Notes under the pieces: model-generated | Database searches by the model: none | Told to the model about the DNA's origin: nothing | The model's input: only the letters and a program-made list of their open reading frames with translations | Source of the DNA: CAYWBU01 sp942491525 | GTDB taxonomy: Bacteria > Desulfobacterota > Desulfomonilia > UBA1062 | Length of the DNA stretch: 64,000 nucleotides | Assembly: GCA_942491525.1 (NCBI GenBank) | Contig: CALOBW010000002.1 | Location: forward strand, 1 to 64,000 | Direction of reading: 5' to 3' | Part shown: positions 10,771 through 19,114 of the stretch, piece by piece | How positions within the stretch are numbered: the first letter of the stretch is position 1 | How the letters are laid out: every line of letters begins with the position of its first letter | Made by a program: the position numbers and the translations under genes

Positions 10771-10824
10771 GCTTGCGGCCAGAGGCAGTGCTAACCCTAA
10801 ACCTAACCCGAACCGATCAGTTTA
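10771..10824 (+). repeat. Left arm of inverted repeat flanking the two-component operon
   Basis: GCTTGCGGCCAGAGGCAGT (10771-10789) is exactly reverse-complementary to 12933-12951, and AACCGATCAGTT (10811-10822) to 12903-12914. The spacer between the two blocks differs slightly in length and is made of ACCCTAAACC-like units. Its right end overlaps the leader of the response regulator gene. Confidence 0.8.
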
Positions 10825-10842
10825 GGAGGGAAGGCTGCCCCG

Positions 10843-11532
10843 ATGAGAATCCTGGTCGTCGAGGATGACAAGAAGATCGCCTCTTTTGTCGCCAGGGGCC
10901 TTAAGGAGGCCGGATATGCGGTCGATGTCGCGCAGGACGGCCCGGACGGTCTGGATCTGGGACTGAGCGGGGTCTATGACGCCGCCGTCGTTGACATCAT
11001 GCTGCCCGGCCTAGACGGGTTGACCCTGATCGAACGGCTGCGGGCCAAGAAAAACAACACCCCCGTGATCATCCTCAGCGCCAAGCGGACCGTTGACGAC
11101 CGGGTGAAGGGATTGCAGGCCGGGGGGGACGACTATCTGACCAAGCCCTTTTCATTTTCGGAACTGCTGGCCCGGATCCAGGCGCTGATCCGCAGAGACA
11201 CCCGGGTGGCGGAGCCTTCCACGCTCACCGTCGGCGATCTCACCATCGATTTATTGGCGCGCGAAGCCAAACGCGGGGGCGCCGTCATCAGCCTGCCGGC
11301 GCGGGAATTTGCGCTGCTGGAATACCTGATGCGCCATCCCGGCCGCATCGTCTCCAAGACCTCTATTCTGGAGAATATTTACGACTACAGCTTCGATCCG
11401 CAGACAAACGTCGTCGATGTCCTGGTTTGCCGCCTGCGCAACAAGATCGACAAAGATTTTGACCGCAAGATGCTCCATACGGTCAGGGGAATGGGGTATG
11501 TCCTCAAAAGACCAATAGGGGTATCGGCCTGA
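10843..11532 (+). CDS. OmpR/PhoB-family response regulator
   Basis: Complete 229-residue regulator. The receiver domain covers residues 1-120 with the acidic pair E7/D8/D9, phosphoacceptor D51 in 'AAVVDIMLPGLDG', Thr/Ser in 'ILSAKRTV' and the conserved Lys in 'DDYLTKPFSF'. The winged-helix DNA-binding domain covers about 130-225, ending 'LHTVRGMGYVLKR', the OmpR-type wing. The ATG is preceded by GGAGG (10824-10828). The adjacent kinase gene starts within about 15 nt, so the pair is co-transcribed. It most resembles the CusR/CopR/CzcR group that answers metal or envelope stress. The signal is not evident, because no target operon is adjacent. The frame is clean, unlike its left neighbours. Confidence 0.9.
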   Translation: MRILVVEDDKKIASFVARGLKEAGYAVDVAQDGPDGLDLGLSGVYDAAVVDIMLPGLDGLTLIERLRAKKNNTPVIILSAKRTVDDRVKGLQAGGDDYLTKPFSFSELLARIQALIRRDTRVAEPSTLTVGDLTIDLLAREAKRGGAVISLPAREFALLEYLMRHPGRIVSKTSILENIYDYSFDPQTNVVDVLVCRLRNKIDKDFDRKMLHTVRGMGYVLKRPIGVSA

Positions 11533-11546
11533 CGTTCAGCCTGAAG

Positions 11547-12908
11547 TTGAGCATCTTGTACGCCGTTTTTTTTGTCGTCAGCTCGCTGGCGCTCTTCCTG
11601 GTCGCCTACTATATAATTGATAGATGGGTTGAAGAAAAAGAACGGGAAGTCATCCGGGACCGCATCCAGGAGTACACGGCCTGGTATTACGAAGGGGGTG
11701 TGGATGCCGTCCGCACACGGTTTGCGGTGCAATCCCGCGGCTCCGGCGACATATTCTTCATCCGCATCGTCGGGCCGCTAAACCAGGTGCTGTTCATCAG
11801 CCTTCCGCCGGGTGTCGAAGATTCTGATCTGCACCGGTTCAAAAACCCTGATCCGGGTCGGAAGGCCCCCCTGTTTTTCGTTGAGGACGACGGAAAAGGC
11901 TCCTGGACAATTGGCAGCAGTCGCCTTCCCGGCGGACTGATCCTCCAGGTCGGCAAGAATTCAACCCGCAGCCAGGAGTTTTTGTCCTACTTCAGATCGG
12001 TTTTCCTCAAATTTGTACTGCCATTGCTCCTGCTTGGCATTGTCGGAGGAGGTTTTCTGACCTTCCGCGCAATGCGCCCCGTCCGGCAGTTGATCCAGAC
12101 GGTACGCAAAATTCTCGAGACCGGCGATACGAGCAGCCGGGTCCCTGCCCGATCCGGACGCGGTGAACTCGATGAGCTCGTCAGTCTTTTCAACCGGATG
12201 CTGGATAAAAATGATTCCCTCATCCGGGCCATGCACGAATCCCTGGACAATGTCGCCCACGATTTGCGAACACCGATGACCCGGTTGCGGGGAACAGCCG
12301 AACTCGCCCTGCAGAAGAATCAGGATTCGGGTCCTTTACAGGAGGCTCTGGCCGATTGTATGGAGGAATCCGACCGGGTCCTGACCATGCTGAACACGCT
12401 GATGGATGTGGCCGAAGCCGAGACCGGCGCGATGCGGTTGAACAAGACGGATGTCTCGGTACCGGAAATCGTGCACTCCGTGGTCGATCTCTACGAGATC
12501 ATCGCCGAAGACAGGCAAATGACCATCCACACCCGCCTGCCGGACGAACTGCTGATTCATGCCGACCGAAACCGCATCCAGCAGATCACCGCTAATCTCC
12601 TCGACAATGCCATCAAATACAGCCGCCCGGGCGGTTCGATCGACATTTCGGCCCACGAAGACGGCCCGTTCGCCGTCATCGTGGTCACCGACCAGGGGAT
12701 CGGGATTGCACCGGAGGAAATCAACCAGATCTGGGATCGGCTCTACCGCAGCGACCGCAGCCGATCCAAGCGTGGTCTGGGCCTGGGGCTGAGCCTGGTT
12801 CGGGCCATCGTTGAAGCCCACGGCGGAAAGGTGAAGGTGGAAAGTCGCCTCGATGCGGGGTCGACGTTTTTCGTCATGCTACCCAAAACAGGTTTATTCT
12901 TGAACTGA
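11547..12908 (+). CDS. HAMP-containing sensor histidine kinase
   Basis: An inner-membrane kinase partnering the preceding regulator. TM1 is at about residues 4-25, followed by a ~125-residue periplasmic sensor region without a recognised domain. TM2 is at about 152-173 and HAMP at 174-225. HisKA has phospho-acceptor H238 in 'DNVAHDLRTPMTRLRG'. HATPase_c has N box 'NLLDNAIKYS', G1 'DQGIGI' and G2 'GLGLGLSL'. The start is uncertain: the first listed start is TTG at 11547, but the frame is open upstream to CTG at 11529, which would overlap the regulator's stop and restore the hydrophobic 'LTFSLKLSILYAVFF' start usual for this family. No ATG serves. A copy of the flanking repeat starts right after, at 12901, overlapping the stop. 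Confidence 0.85.
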   Translation: MSILYAVFFVVSSLALFLVAYYIIDRWVEEKEREVIRDRIQEYTAWYYEGGVDAVRTRFAVQSRGSGDIFFIRIVGPLNQVLFISLPPGVEDSDLHRFKNPDPGRKAPLFFVEDDGKGSWTIGSSRLPGGLILQVGKNSTRSQEFLSYFRSVFLKFVLPLLLLGIVGGGFLTFRAMRPVRQLIQTVRKILETGDTSSRVPARSGRGELDELVSLFNRMLDKNDSLIRAMHESLDNVAHDLRTPMTRLRGTAELALQKNQDSGPLQEALADCMEESDRVLTMLNTLMDVAEAETGAMRLNKTDVSVPEIVHSVVDLYEIIAEDRQMTIHTRLPDELLIHADRNRIQQITANLLDNAIKYSRPGGSIDISAHEDGPFAVIVVTDQGIGIAPEEINQIWDRLYRSDRSRSKRGLGLGLSLVRAIVEAHGGKVKVESRLDAGSTFFVMLPKTGLFLN

Positions 12909-12951
12909 TCGGTTTAGGGTTTAAGGCTCAGAACTGCCTCTGGCCGCAAGC
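12901..12951 (-). repeat. Right arm of inverted repeat flanking the two-component operon
   Basis: AACTGATCGGTT (12903-12914) and ACTGCCTCTGGCCGCAAGC (12933-12951) mirror 10811-10822 and 10771-10789. It begins within the last codons of the kinase gene. The two-arm design could act as a hairpin downstream of the operon or mark a mobilised cassette. Confidence 0.8.
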
Positions 12952-12958
12952 ATCCAGT

Positions 12959-14210
12959 TTAATCTTCAATCAAATCGGATCTTCTGATATTCGCTATATA
13001 ATCTCGCAAGAGGATCTTGCTCCAGCTGGGAAGGTCCCTAATCCGTGACCACCTTTTGAACGTGGCGCCAGGAAAGTACCTGCGCATCAGAGCGTTGCCG
13101 GGAATCATCGCCGCCATATACAACCCGGCATCGAACACGATGGGTCTTACCCGCACTTTCCATGCGATCAGCGAAGCGCTTGAGGTTTTTGAAAAAGTCA
13201 GCGGACGTGGTGGCACCCGATTTGATTTCGACGGCATCAAGTTCTTCTCCCTGCTCGATGAGAAGGTCGATTTCAGGTCCGCGGGCCTCCCGATAGTGAA
13301 ACAGATTTGGCTGTACACCGCTGTGAACGAGTGCTTTGTAGGTTTCCTGATACGACCGAAGCTTTCGAAAATTGCTCCGCGCATTGGGTGGAGGCGAAGT
13401 TGACCGGTTCACGTATGCCCAGCAGGTAGCAAGCCATTCCGCTGTCGAAAAAATGCAGTTCAGGTGCTTTGACGACCTGCTTGTGGATGTTCGTGCGCTA
13501 TGCCGGCAAGCGATGGACGATGTAGCTGGTTTTCAAAACGGAAAGCCAGAGGTGCGCGGTATTGTGGCGTCACCCCGGCATCTTTGCCAAGCGCCGAAAG
13601 ATTGATTTCCTGCGCTGTGGGCCCGGCAAGCGAGAGTTTCAGAAACCTGCCGAAGGTTTGCAGGTCGCCGACATTGATAATCTGCCGCACGTCGCGTTGT
13701 ACGTAGGTGGCAATATAGTCTGCCAGCCATTGGTGGGCCGGGATTTCGCGCTAAATTCTGGGATAAGCAATTTCGCCTGAGCAGAGGAATGTAAGTCGGC
13801 TGGAGCGGTCGGAAAGGCTTGCGACTCTTCCAGGCCGGGCGGCAATAGCACCACGATGCCGCAGCGCCCTGGCCAGGGTTTGTAGAGATGGAACGCGATG
13901 TTTAAAAATGCCGCGAAACCGGTCAATATGAAGCGACCCGGTTCAGGGCGGACGTCAATGTTGTTCTGCAGGGAGCTGGAGAAGTTCTAGGACTCGCTGG
14001 ATTTCTTCTATCAATGGCGCCATCGGCATACTCAGCCAGAAATCCTCGCGGATCACTACTGGCAAACTCGCGCATGTCCAATGCCTCGAGCGACACATAG
14101 CGTTTGTCCGCGTATGCCATCCGGCAGAGGGTTTTCTGGCTCTGATCGCCGTGGTTCCAGACCAAAAACAGCGGGGTAATAACCTGCCAATTCGTGCAGT
14201 TTCTTTTCAT
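12959..14210 (-). pseudogene. AAA+ ATPase with DUF4143, multiply frameshifted
   Basis: From 14210 leftwards: 'QVITPLFLVWNHGDQSQKTL', where the family has GPRQSGKTTL, so the Walker A motif is spoiled. Then come 'MAYADKRYVSLEALDMREF' and 'DPRGFLAEYADGAI' (family start). After frame changes: 'DVRQIINVGDLQTFGRFLKL' type sequence around 13690-13620, 'LHFFDSGLACYLLGI' around 13440 and 'VHSGVQPNLFHYREARGPEI' (13320-13270). It ends with 'DAVEIKSGATTSADFFKNLK', the DUF4143 C-terminal nuclease-like fold. Such ATPases are common, often mobile-linked, and of unknown role. Four or more frameshifts plus the lost P-loop make it non-functional as read. Confidence 0.65.
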
Positions 14211-14479
14211 GTGCGTGGATCATTCAGCTCAACGTTTCACACTATTCATAAATTGTCAATTGAATTTACATATTATGTAATTAATAGGGTCTGCACGTGC
14301 GAAGAGCTTTTATCCAAGCTTGACATGAGTGTTTCCAGACTGCTTGGATGCATATACAAACAGTTGAATGGTGGCTGCCTTGGTATTTATTTAAAATTGT
14401 TCATTAATAGTTTTTTTGTTCCTATCATATCTATTAAATTGACTTCAATATCTACATTTTGATTGGTTAACTGACTCAT
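14211..14479. other. AT-rich intergenic stretch, nothing recognised
   Basis: Lies between the divergent DUF4143 remnant and the fragment starting about 14480. Both flanking genes would need promoters here. I see AT-rich sequence with several TATAAT-like words but no convincing pair of boxes, no RNA gene and no repeat. Confidence 0.4.
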
Positions 14480-14937
14480 GCGCATGCGTCGACTAAAAAA
14501 AATGATTCTTTTGGTATTGCCGACTCGGCTGGCGGCTGGTTCTTTGGCCCAGGATGCCGCAGACGTGCAAGATGCAAAACCGAAGCGGGTTTTCTGCAAT
14601 TCTTAACTTTGCAGATTCCCGTCGCTAAACATTCTATCTCAAAGCCTGCAGCGACCTTGTTGCAACATTCTCGGCCTCCAATGGTCTTTTGCACACGAAA
14701 CACCGACCAGGGACGCTTCCCCGATGACATCTACCTCCAAAAGCTGACCGAATTATATCGCCTCAAATATGTCGATGCCCCAATGGACTTGGTCATCGGC
14801 GTGGGGGATGAGGTTGTAGATATGCTGGTTGAATACGGAGTGCGGTTATTCGGAGAAATTCCGATGATCTTTATGTCTGCCAATCCAAAAACCCTGCAGC
14901 GAGATTTCTTGAAACCTAACATGATTATCCTTTAAAA
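14480..14937 (+). pseudogene. N-terminal fragment of an exported ABC-substrate-binding/sensor-type protein
   Basis: Begins 'MRMRRLKKMILLVLPTRLA' with an AQ/AAD-type cleavage region, a plausible signal peptide (14480-14560). After one or two frame changes, 'GRFPDDIYLQKLTELYRLKY' and 'APMDLVIGVGDEVVDMLVEY' then 'GVRLFGEIPMIFM' match the periplasmic domain found in ABC_sub_bind proteins and in some PAS/histidine-kinase sensors of sulfate reducers. The gene is cut at about 14936, where the oppositely oriented ileS fragment begins without any intergenic space. That is unlikely to be natural. Confidence 0.5.
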
Positions 14938-15151
14938 TCTTATTCAGGGCGTGGCCCATATGAATGTGACCGTTCGCATAGGGCGGTCCATCGTGCAGCA
15001 AATAGTTGGGCCGGTCAGCCGACTCAGCCAGGATCCGCTTGTAAAGATCCTCTTCCTCCCATTTCTTGAGCACTTCGGGCTCACGCTGGGCCAGTTTGGC
15101 CTTCATGGGAAACTCGGTTTTAGGCAGACAAAGAGTGTCCTTATAATCCAT
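14938..15151 (-). CDS. ileS: Isoleucyl-tRNA synthetase, N-terminal fragment (71 codons)
   Basis: Starts 'MDYKDTLCLPKTEFPMKAKL' with a strong ribosome site GGAGGATCAG directly upstream, and runs to 'GHIHMGHALNKILKD' at about 14938. It includes 'LLHDGPPYANGHIHMGHA', the class-I HIGH region of IleRS (HMGH). The protein normally has about 930 residues; here it stops at a join with the plus-strand sensor fragment. The fragment is of good quality (no frameshift), unlike the sequence to its left, so the join is most simply an assembly breakpoint. Confidence 0.8.
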
Positions 15152-15243
15152 CTGATCCTCCAATAATTATTCAGGACTGGACTCTAGCCAGCAAAGTGGC
15201 AAATGTCAAGAATTGAGCCGGCTTTAAACATGATCCGGCAAAT

Positions 15244-15271
15244 AAAAAAAGACCGGGCAAAAAGCCCGGCC
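15244..15271 (-). terminator. Rho-independent terminator upstream of ileS
   Basis: On the minus strand a GC stem (GCCGGGC/GCCCGGT, TTTTT loop) is followed by seven T. It lies about 95 nt before the ileS start, so it ends a transcript arriving from the right, or acts in the ileS leader. No gene for it to terminate is visible to the right on this strand before 17324. Confidence 0.75.
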
Positions 15272-15731
15272 TGAAAGATGGTAATTATGCCATGAAGACA
15301 TTTACCTAAATCTCCAAACTTTGTCCTCCTCTTTTAGGGCCCCTTCCGGGAAGTAAAACTTCGCAATCAAATTATCATTAAAGATGGAGCAATAAATTGC
15401 AAAATTAAAGCATAACCCCAAGCGGGATAATTCAAACGGCTTTATGATGCCCTATGCTGCCTCTCTCAAGTTGCCTCTCTCAGGGTAAGTTGACTTACCT
15501 GACAATGCATAATCTTTTTTACATCTAAACTATTAAGCGAGATCTATATTTGTTGTCAACAAGCATAATGCACATGGCGTAAAAAATTTATATATACGTA
15601 TCAATAAGAGATATACGCCAATCTTTCACATTCCAGCCTAAAGTTGATTTTGTGGAAGTTGGTAACCCAACCGCTTGATGGAAAACAATTTCCTCAGTTT
15701 TTTCGAACTACATTCAAAAAAGTACAGTCAA
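15272..15731. other. Intergenic stretch without a gene
   Basis: AT-rich, no reading frame with gene-like composition on either strand and no RNA gene seen. A frame open from 15644 into the downstream gene lacks a ribosome site and is judged 5' non-coding. A change of genome source may lie here, since everything to the right is coherent. Confidence 0.4.
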
Positions 15732-15759
15732 TTGGGGCAGTTTATGACTACACTATAAT
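15732..15759 (+). promoter_or_regulatory. Putative sigma70-type promoter for the CHASE-GGDEF gene
   Basis: TTGGGG (15732-15737), 16-nt spacer, TATAAT (15754-15759). Transcription from about 15766 would give a ~46-nt leader to the ATG at 15812. Confidence 0.5.
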
Positions 15760-15811
15760 TAGGGAACTCCTAATGATTGGCTTTTGGCCCAATAAGTGTT
15801 ATTTGCGAATA

Positions 15812-17296
15812 ATGTTCAATAAAAACCTACCCGGACTGATCATATCCCTCGGCATCCTTACCCTGAGCTGCATCAGCTCCTACTCCATCTACAACTGCCA
15901 GCAGGCCAACCAGCGCCAACTGCTTGAAAGCACCACCCGCAACATCGCCGACCAGCTCAGCTACAACCTGCAGGCCGGCCTCAACAGCATCGAAAGCCTT
16001 GGCCTCATCTTCAAAAGCAGCACGCCTGACTATCAGGAGTTCAGGGAAGCAGCCGTCCAGGCAACCTGCCAGCAGCCCGCCATCCGCGCAATCACCTGGG
16101 CGCCTCTGATCAGCGACCCCCAAACGTTCAACAACATCATCCTGCATGCCGGACTGCCCCCCATCCCAACGCCGCCGACACAGAGCTCCCACTATTTTCC
16201 GGTGGTCTACAATGAACCCCTTGACGTAGCCCGGATCGGCCAGGACCTGAGTCTCAACCAGTCCTACCTCGGCATTATCAGAAAAGCGCGCGACAGCAGC
16301 GCCGTCAGCGCAGAGATCCAGCAGAGCGACAGTGCCCGCCAAATCATACGCACCGTCCTGCCCATCTTCAGCCAGGAATCAAAATCTGCTCTAAAACCCG
16401 AGCTCTACATCAAGGGCTACCTGAGTGCCGACATCGACATCAGCCAGATATACCAGGAGGCCCTCCGGAACCGCTCCGACATCAACATCCGCATCAGAGA
16501 GAAGAGTGATTTTTTCACCACCACGGATCTATTGCCCAAGGGTACGTTCTATTACGAGCTGCCCCGGATCGCCGATCTCAACCTGATCCTGACCGCCGCC
16601 AGCAGCCAGACCAACCTGCCATTCATCGCCATCTACATCCTGCTGGGCGGCACAATCCTGGCCAGCCTGAGCTTCAGCCTCTCGCGCTACCTGATCAGCA
16701 ACAGCAGCCAGACCGAGGAGGCCCTGACCATTCGCTCCCGGGCCCTGACCGAAGCCAGCCGCAAACTAGAACAGGTCGCCAGCTATGATGAGCTGAGCAA
16801 CAGCGCCAACCGCAAACTATTCGACACCATCCTGCACAAGGAGTGGCAGCGCGCCATGCGCAACCAAAATCCCATCTGCATGATCCTGATCGATATCGAC
16901 TACCTCAAGGACTACAACGAGTGCTACGGCTACGCGGCCGGCGAGCGCTGCATCAGATCCATCAGCCACTGCCTGAGCTCCATGGCCAGCCGCTCCAGCG
17001 ACCTGGTGGCCCGCTACAGTTCCAAGCAGTTCGCCCTGCTGCTGCCGGGCCTGAGCGATCTGGACTTTGCCGAGCGCTGCCGCAGCGCCGTGGCCGACCT
17101 CAATATTGAACACGCCTACTCCCAGAGTGATTCATGCGTAACGGTCAGCGTCGGCTTCCATCAGGTTGTCCCCCAGAGGGACAGTGACCCACAGGAGCTG
17201 ACAAACGCCGTGGAAGAGGCCCTCTATCAGGCCAAAAGCCAGGGACGCAACTGCGTACGCGCCTACGGCCAAGCAGCAGCAGAAGAGGCAGGATAA
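15812..17296 (+). CDS. Membrane CHASE-domain protein with degenerate GGDEF domain and intact I-site
   Basis: 494 residues: signal-anchor helix about 6-24, periplasmic CHASE sensor about 45-255 ('FREAAVQATCQQPAIRAITW'), second TM about 277-299, short coiled linker, and a GGDEF domain about 320-485. The domain fold is recognisable ('ILIDIDYLKDYNECYGYAAG', 'CVTVSVGFHQVV'), but the active-site GGDEF is SSKQF (residues 403-407), and the D-x-L-T-G-L-x-N-R entry motif is also altered. The RxxD product-binding motif is kept as RSSD (394-397). It therefore probably cannot make cyclic di-GMP but may bind it as a receptor coupled to a periplasmic ligand. The start at 15812 is chosen because the helix follows directly; an ATG at 15773 is possible. 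Convergent with the ACT gene. Confidence 0.85.
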   Translation: MFNKNLPGLIISLGILTLSCISSYSIYNCQQANQRQLLESTTRNIADQLSYNLQAGLNSIESLGLIFKSSTPDYQEFREAAVQATCQQPAIRAITWAPLISDPQTFNNIILHAGLPPIPTPPTQSSHYFPVVYNEPLDVARIGQDLSLNQSYLGIIRKARDSSAVSAEIQQSDSARQIIRTVLPIFSQESKSALKPELYIKGYLSADIDISQIYQEALRNRSDINIRIREKSDFFTTTDLLPKGTFYYELPRIADLNLILTAASSQTNLPFIAIYILLGGTILASLSFSLSRYLISNSSQTEEALTIRSRALTEASRKLEQVASYDELSNSANRKLFDTILHKEWQRAMRNQNPICMILIDIDYLKDYNECYGYAAGERCIRSISHCLSSMASRSSDLVARYSSKQFALLLPGLSDLDFAERCRSAVADLNIEHAYSQSDSCVTVSVGFHQVVPQRDSDPQELTNAVEEALYQAKSQGRNCVRAYGQAAAEEAG

Positions 17297-17297
17297 A

Positions 17298-17325
17298 GGG
17301 GAGCAGGAAGCTCCCCCTGAATTTT
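17298..17325. terminator. Hairpin between convergent genes
   Basis: GGGGAGC-aggaa-GCTCCCC (17298-17316) followed by CTGAATTTT on the plus strand. It lies between the stop of the CHASE-GGDEF gene and the stop of the ACT gene and may serve both strands; the T tract is weak. Confidence 0.6.
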
Positions 17326-17755
17326 AAAGTCCGTAGACCTGGTCGCCGGTCAGGACAGTTACACCGCCCTGCTGCAGCACACTGATGGCACGATCCAGAT
17401 CATCAAAGCGGAAGATCATGACCGCATTCTCACTCTGTTTCTCAACAAAGGCATACATGTACTCAACGTTGATGCTGTTGGTTGAAAGCTTATTGAGCAG
17501 ACCATGCAGGCCGCCCGGCCGATCCGGCACCTCAACCGCCACCACCTCGGTGATGCCCACGGTGATGTGATTGGCATGCAGGACATTGCGCGCCTTCTCA
17601 ACATCGTTGACGATCAGACGCAGGATGCCGAAGTCAGTGGTGTCGGCCAGCGAGAGCGCGCGGATATTGATATCGGCCTCAGCCAGAACCGCCATGGCCC
17701 CTTCGATGGAACCGGGCTTATTCTCCAAAAAGATAGATATCTGTTCTACTTTCAT
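17324..17755 (-). CDS. Tandem ACT-domain protein
   Basis: 143 residues forming two ACT folds (about 1-68 and 70-141): 'ISIFLENKPGSIEGAMAVLA' opens the first and 'VAVEVPDRPGGLHGLLNKLS' the second, each with the ligand-binding Pro-Gly turn. There is no catalytic domain. Small two-ACT proteins are commonly encoded with indolepyruvate oxidoreductase and PaaK-type ligases and are thought to sense amino acids. Here it is the last gene of the iorA-iorB-paaK operon, with a zero-nucleotide gap after paaK. An aromatic or branched amino acid ligand is a reasonable guess, not shown. Confidence 0.9.
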   Translation of the reverse strand: MKVEQISIFLENKPGSIEGAMAVLAEADINIRALSLADTTDFGILRLIVNDVEKARNVLHANHITVGITEVVAVEVPDRPGGLHGLLNKLSTNSINVEYMYAFVEKQSENAVMIFRFDDLDRAISVLQQGGVTVLTGDQVYGL

Positions 17756-19066
17756 CTAGGCCTCCTTGATATTACGCTTGTCGATTACACGCTGGGCCTT
17801 GCCCTCGAAGCGCGCCAAAGTCTTGGGCTCAACCAGCTTGACCTTGGTGGAGACACCCAGCAGATCCTTGATATCCTTGACGATTCTACGCTCAAGCTGC
17901 TGCAGGGCCTTGATCTCATCCGAGAAGACCTTCTCGCTGACCTCAACCTGAACCTCGAGGGTATCAAGGTTGCCGTCGCGGTCAACAATCAGCTGATAGT
18001 GAGGCTCAATGCCGTCAATATTGAGCAGCACGCTCTCGATCTGAGACGGATAGACATTGACGCCGCGGATGATCAGCATGTCGTCGGAGCGGCCATAGAC
18101 GCGCTCCATGCGCACGAAGCTGCGGCCGCAGGCACAGGGCTCGGTCATGATGCGCGAGATATCCTTGGTGCGGTAGCGGATGAGCGGGAAGGCCTCCTTG
18201 GTGATGGTGGTGAAGACCAGCTCGCCCTCCTGGCCCGGCTCCAGCACCTCGCCGGTATCGGGATCGATGGTCTCGACAATGAAGTGATCCTCAAAGACGT
18301 GCAGGCCGTTCTTGCCCTCCAGGCACTCCATGGAGACGCCCGGCCCGATGATCTCGGAGAGGCCGTAGATATTGAGGGCCTGAATGCCCATCTTCTCTTC
18401 GATCTCGCTGCGCATCTTCTCACTCCAGGGCTCGGCGCCCAGAATGCCGACCTTGAGCGGCAGCGACTTCATGTCGACACCCATCTCCTCAGCGGCCTCG
18501 GCCAAGAACATGGCGTAAGACGGGGTACAGCAGATGCCGGTGGGCGCAAAGTCCTGCAGCAGCATGATCTGCTTCTTGGTGTTGCCGCCCGACATGGGAA
18601 TGACGGTTGCGCCCAGGCGCTCGGCACCGTAGTGGGCCCCCAGGCCGCCGGTAAAGAGGCCGTAGCCGTAGGCGTTGTGGATAACGTCGTCCTCACTCAG
18701 GCCGGCCGCCGCAAAGGAGCGCGCCATCAGCTCTGACCAGGTCTCGATATCCTTCTTGGTGTAGCCCACCACGGTCGGCTTGCCGGTGGTGCCGGAAGAG
18801 GCGTGTACGCGCACAACTTCGCTCATGGGCACGGTAAAGAGACCAAAGGGATAGTTGTCACGCAGATCCTGTTTGTAGGTGAAGGGCAGACGTTTGAGAT
18901 CATCCAGACTCTTGATGTCCTCTGGCTTGATACCCTTTTCATCAAAGGCCTTGCGGTAGAAATCAACATTTTCATAGACCCGCTTGGCCACCTGCTGCAG
19001 ACGCTTGAGCTGCACAGCTTCCAGCGCCTCACGCGGCAGAGTTTCAAACTCTTCATTGAAAATCAT
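17756..19066 (-). CDS. paaK: Phenylacetate-CoA ligase
   Basis: 436 residues, full length for PaaK. ANL-type AMP-forming ligase converting phenylacetate (or an aryl-acetate) plus CoA and ATP to the CoA thioester. The P-loop 'VHASSGTTGKPTVVGYT' is at about 90-106, 'IYGLSEIIGPGV' forms the A5-like adenine site, 'IRYRTKDIS' the A7/A8 hinge, and a CxCG pair ('EPCACGRSF') is typical of PaaK. 'SDDMLIIRGVNVYPSQIE' precedes the C-terminal swing domain. Start chosen at ATG 19066, preceded by AGGAGG. Placed after iorAB, it probably either activates the aryl-acetate made from aryl-pyruvate-derived acyl-CoA or regenerates ATP in the reverse direction during amino acid fermentation. Confidence 0.93.
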   Translation of the reverse strand: MIFNEEFETLPREALEAVQLKRLQQVAKRVYENVDFYRKAFDEKGIKPEDIKSLDDLKRLPFTYKQDLRDNYPFGLFTVPMSEVVRVHASSGTTGKPTVVGYTKKDIETWSELMARSFAAAGLSEDDVIHNAYGYGLFTGGLGAHYGAERLGATVIPMSGGNTKKQIMLLQDFAPTGICCTPSYAMFLAEAAEEMGVDMKSLPLKVGILGAEPWSEKMRSEIEEKMGIQALNIYGLSEIIGPGVSMECLEGKNGLHVFEDHFIVETIDPDTGEVLEPGQEGELVFTTITKEAFPLIRYRTKDISRIMTEPCACGRSFVRMERVYGRSDDMLIIRGVNVYPSQIESVLLNIDGIEPHYQLIVDRDGNLDTLEVQVEVSEKVFSDEIKALQQLERRIVKDIKDLLGVSTKVKLVEPKTLARFEGKAQRVIDKRNIKEA

Positions 19067-19086
19067 ATAAAACCTCCTCTTCATTG

Positions 19087-19111
19087 AAACCGGGGGCAAG
19101 CCCCCGGGTTT
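19087..19111 (-). other. Intercistronic GC hairpin between iorB and paaK
   Basis: AAACCGGGGGC-AA-GCCCCCGGGTTT with one bulged G, between the iorB stop (19115) and paaK start (19066). No T run follows before the paaK ribosome site, so it is more likely an mRNA-stability or processing hairpin than a full terminator. Confidence 0.6.
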
Positions 19112-19114
19112 AAC

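Noticed and set aside
15152..15276. T-box or other riboswitch before ileS
   Set aside because: Only a simple terminator hairpin is visible; no T-box sequence (TGGNACC-like) and too little space.
15644..15811. 56-residue N-terminal extension of the CHASE-GGDEF protein
   Set aside because: It spans the likely promoter (15732-15759) and lacks a ribosome site.
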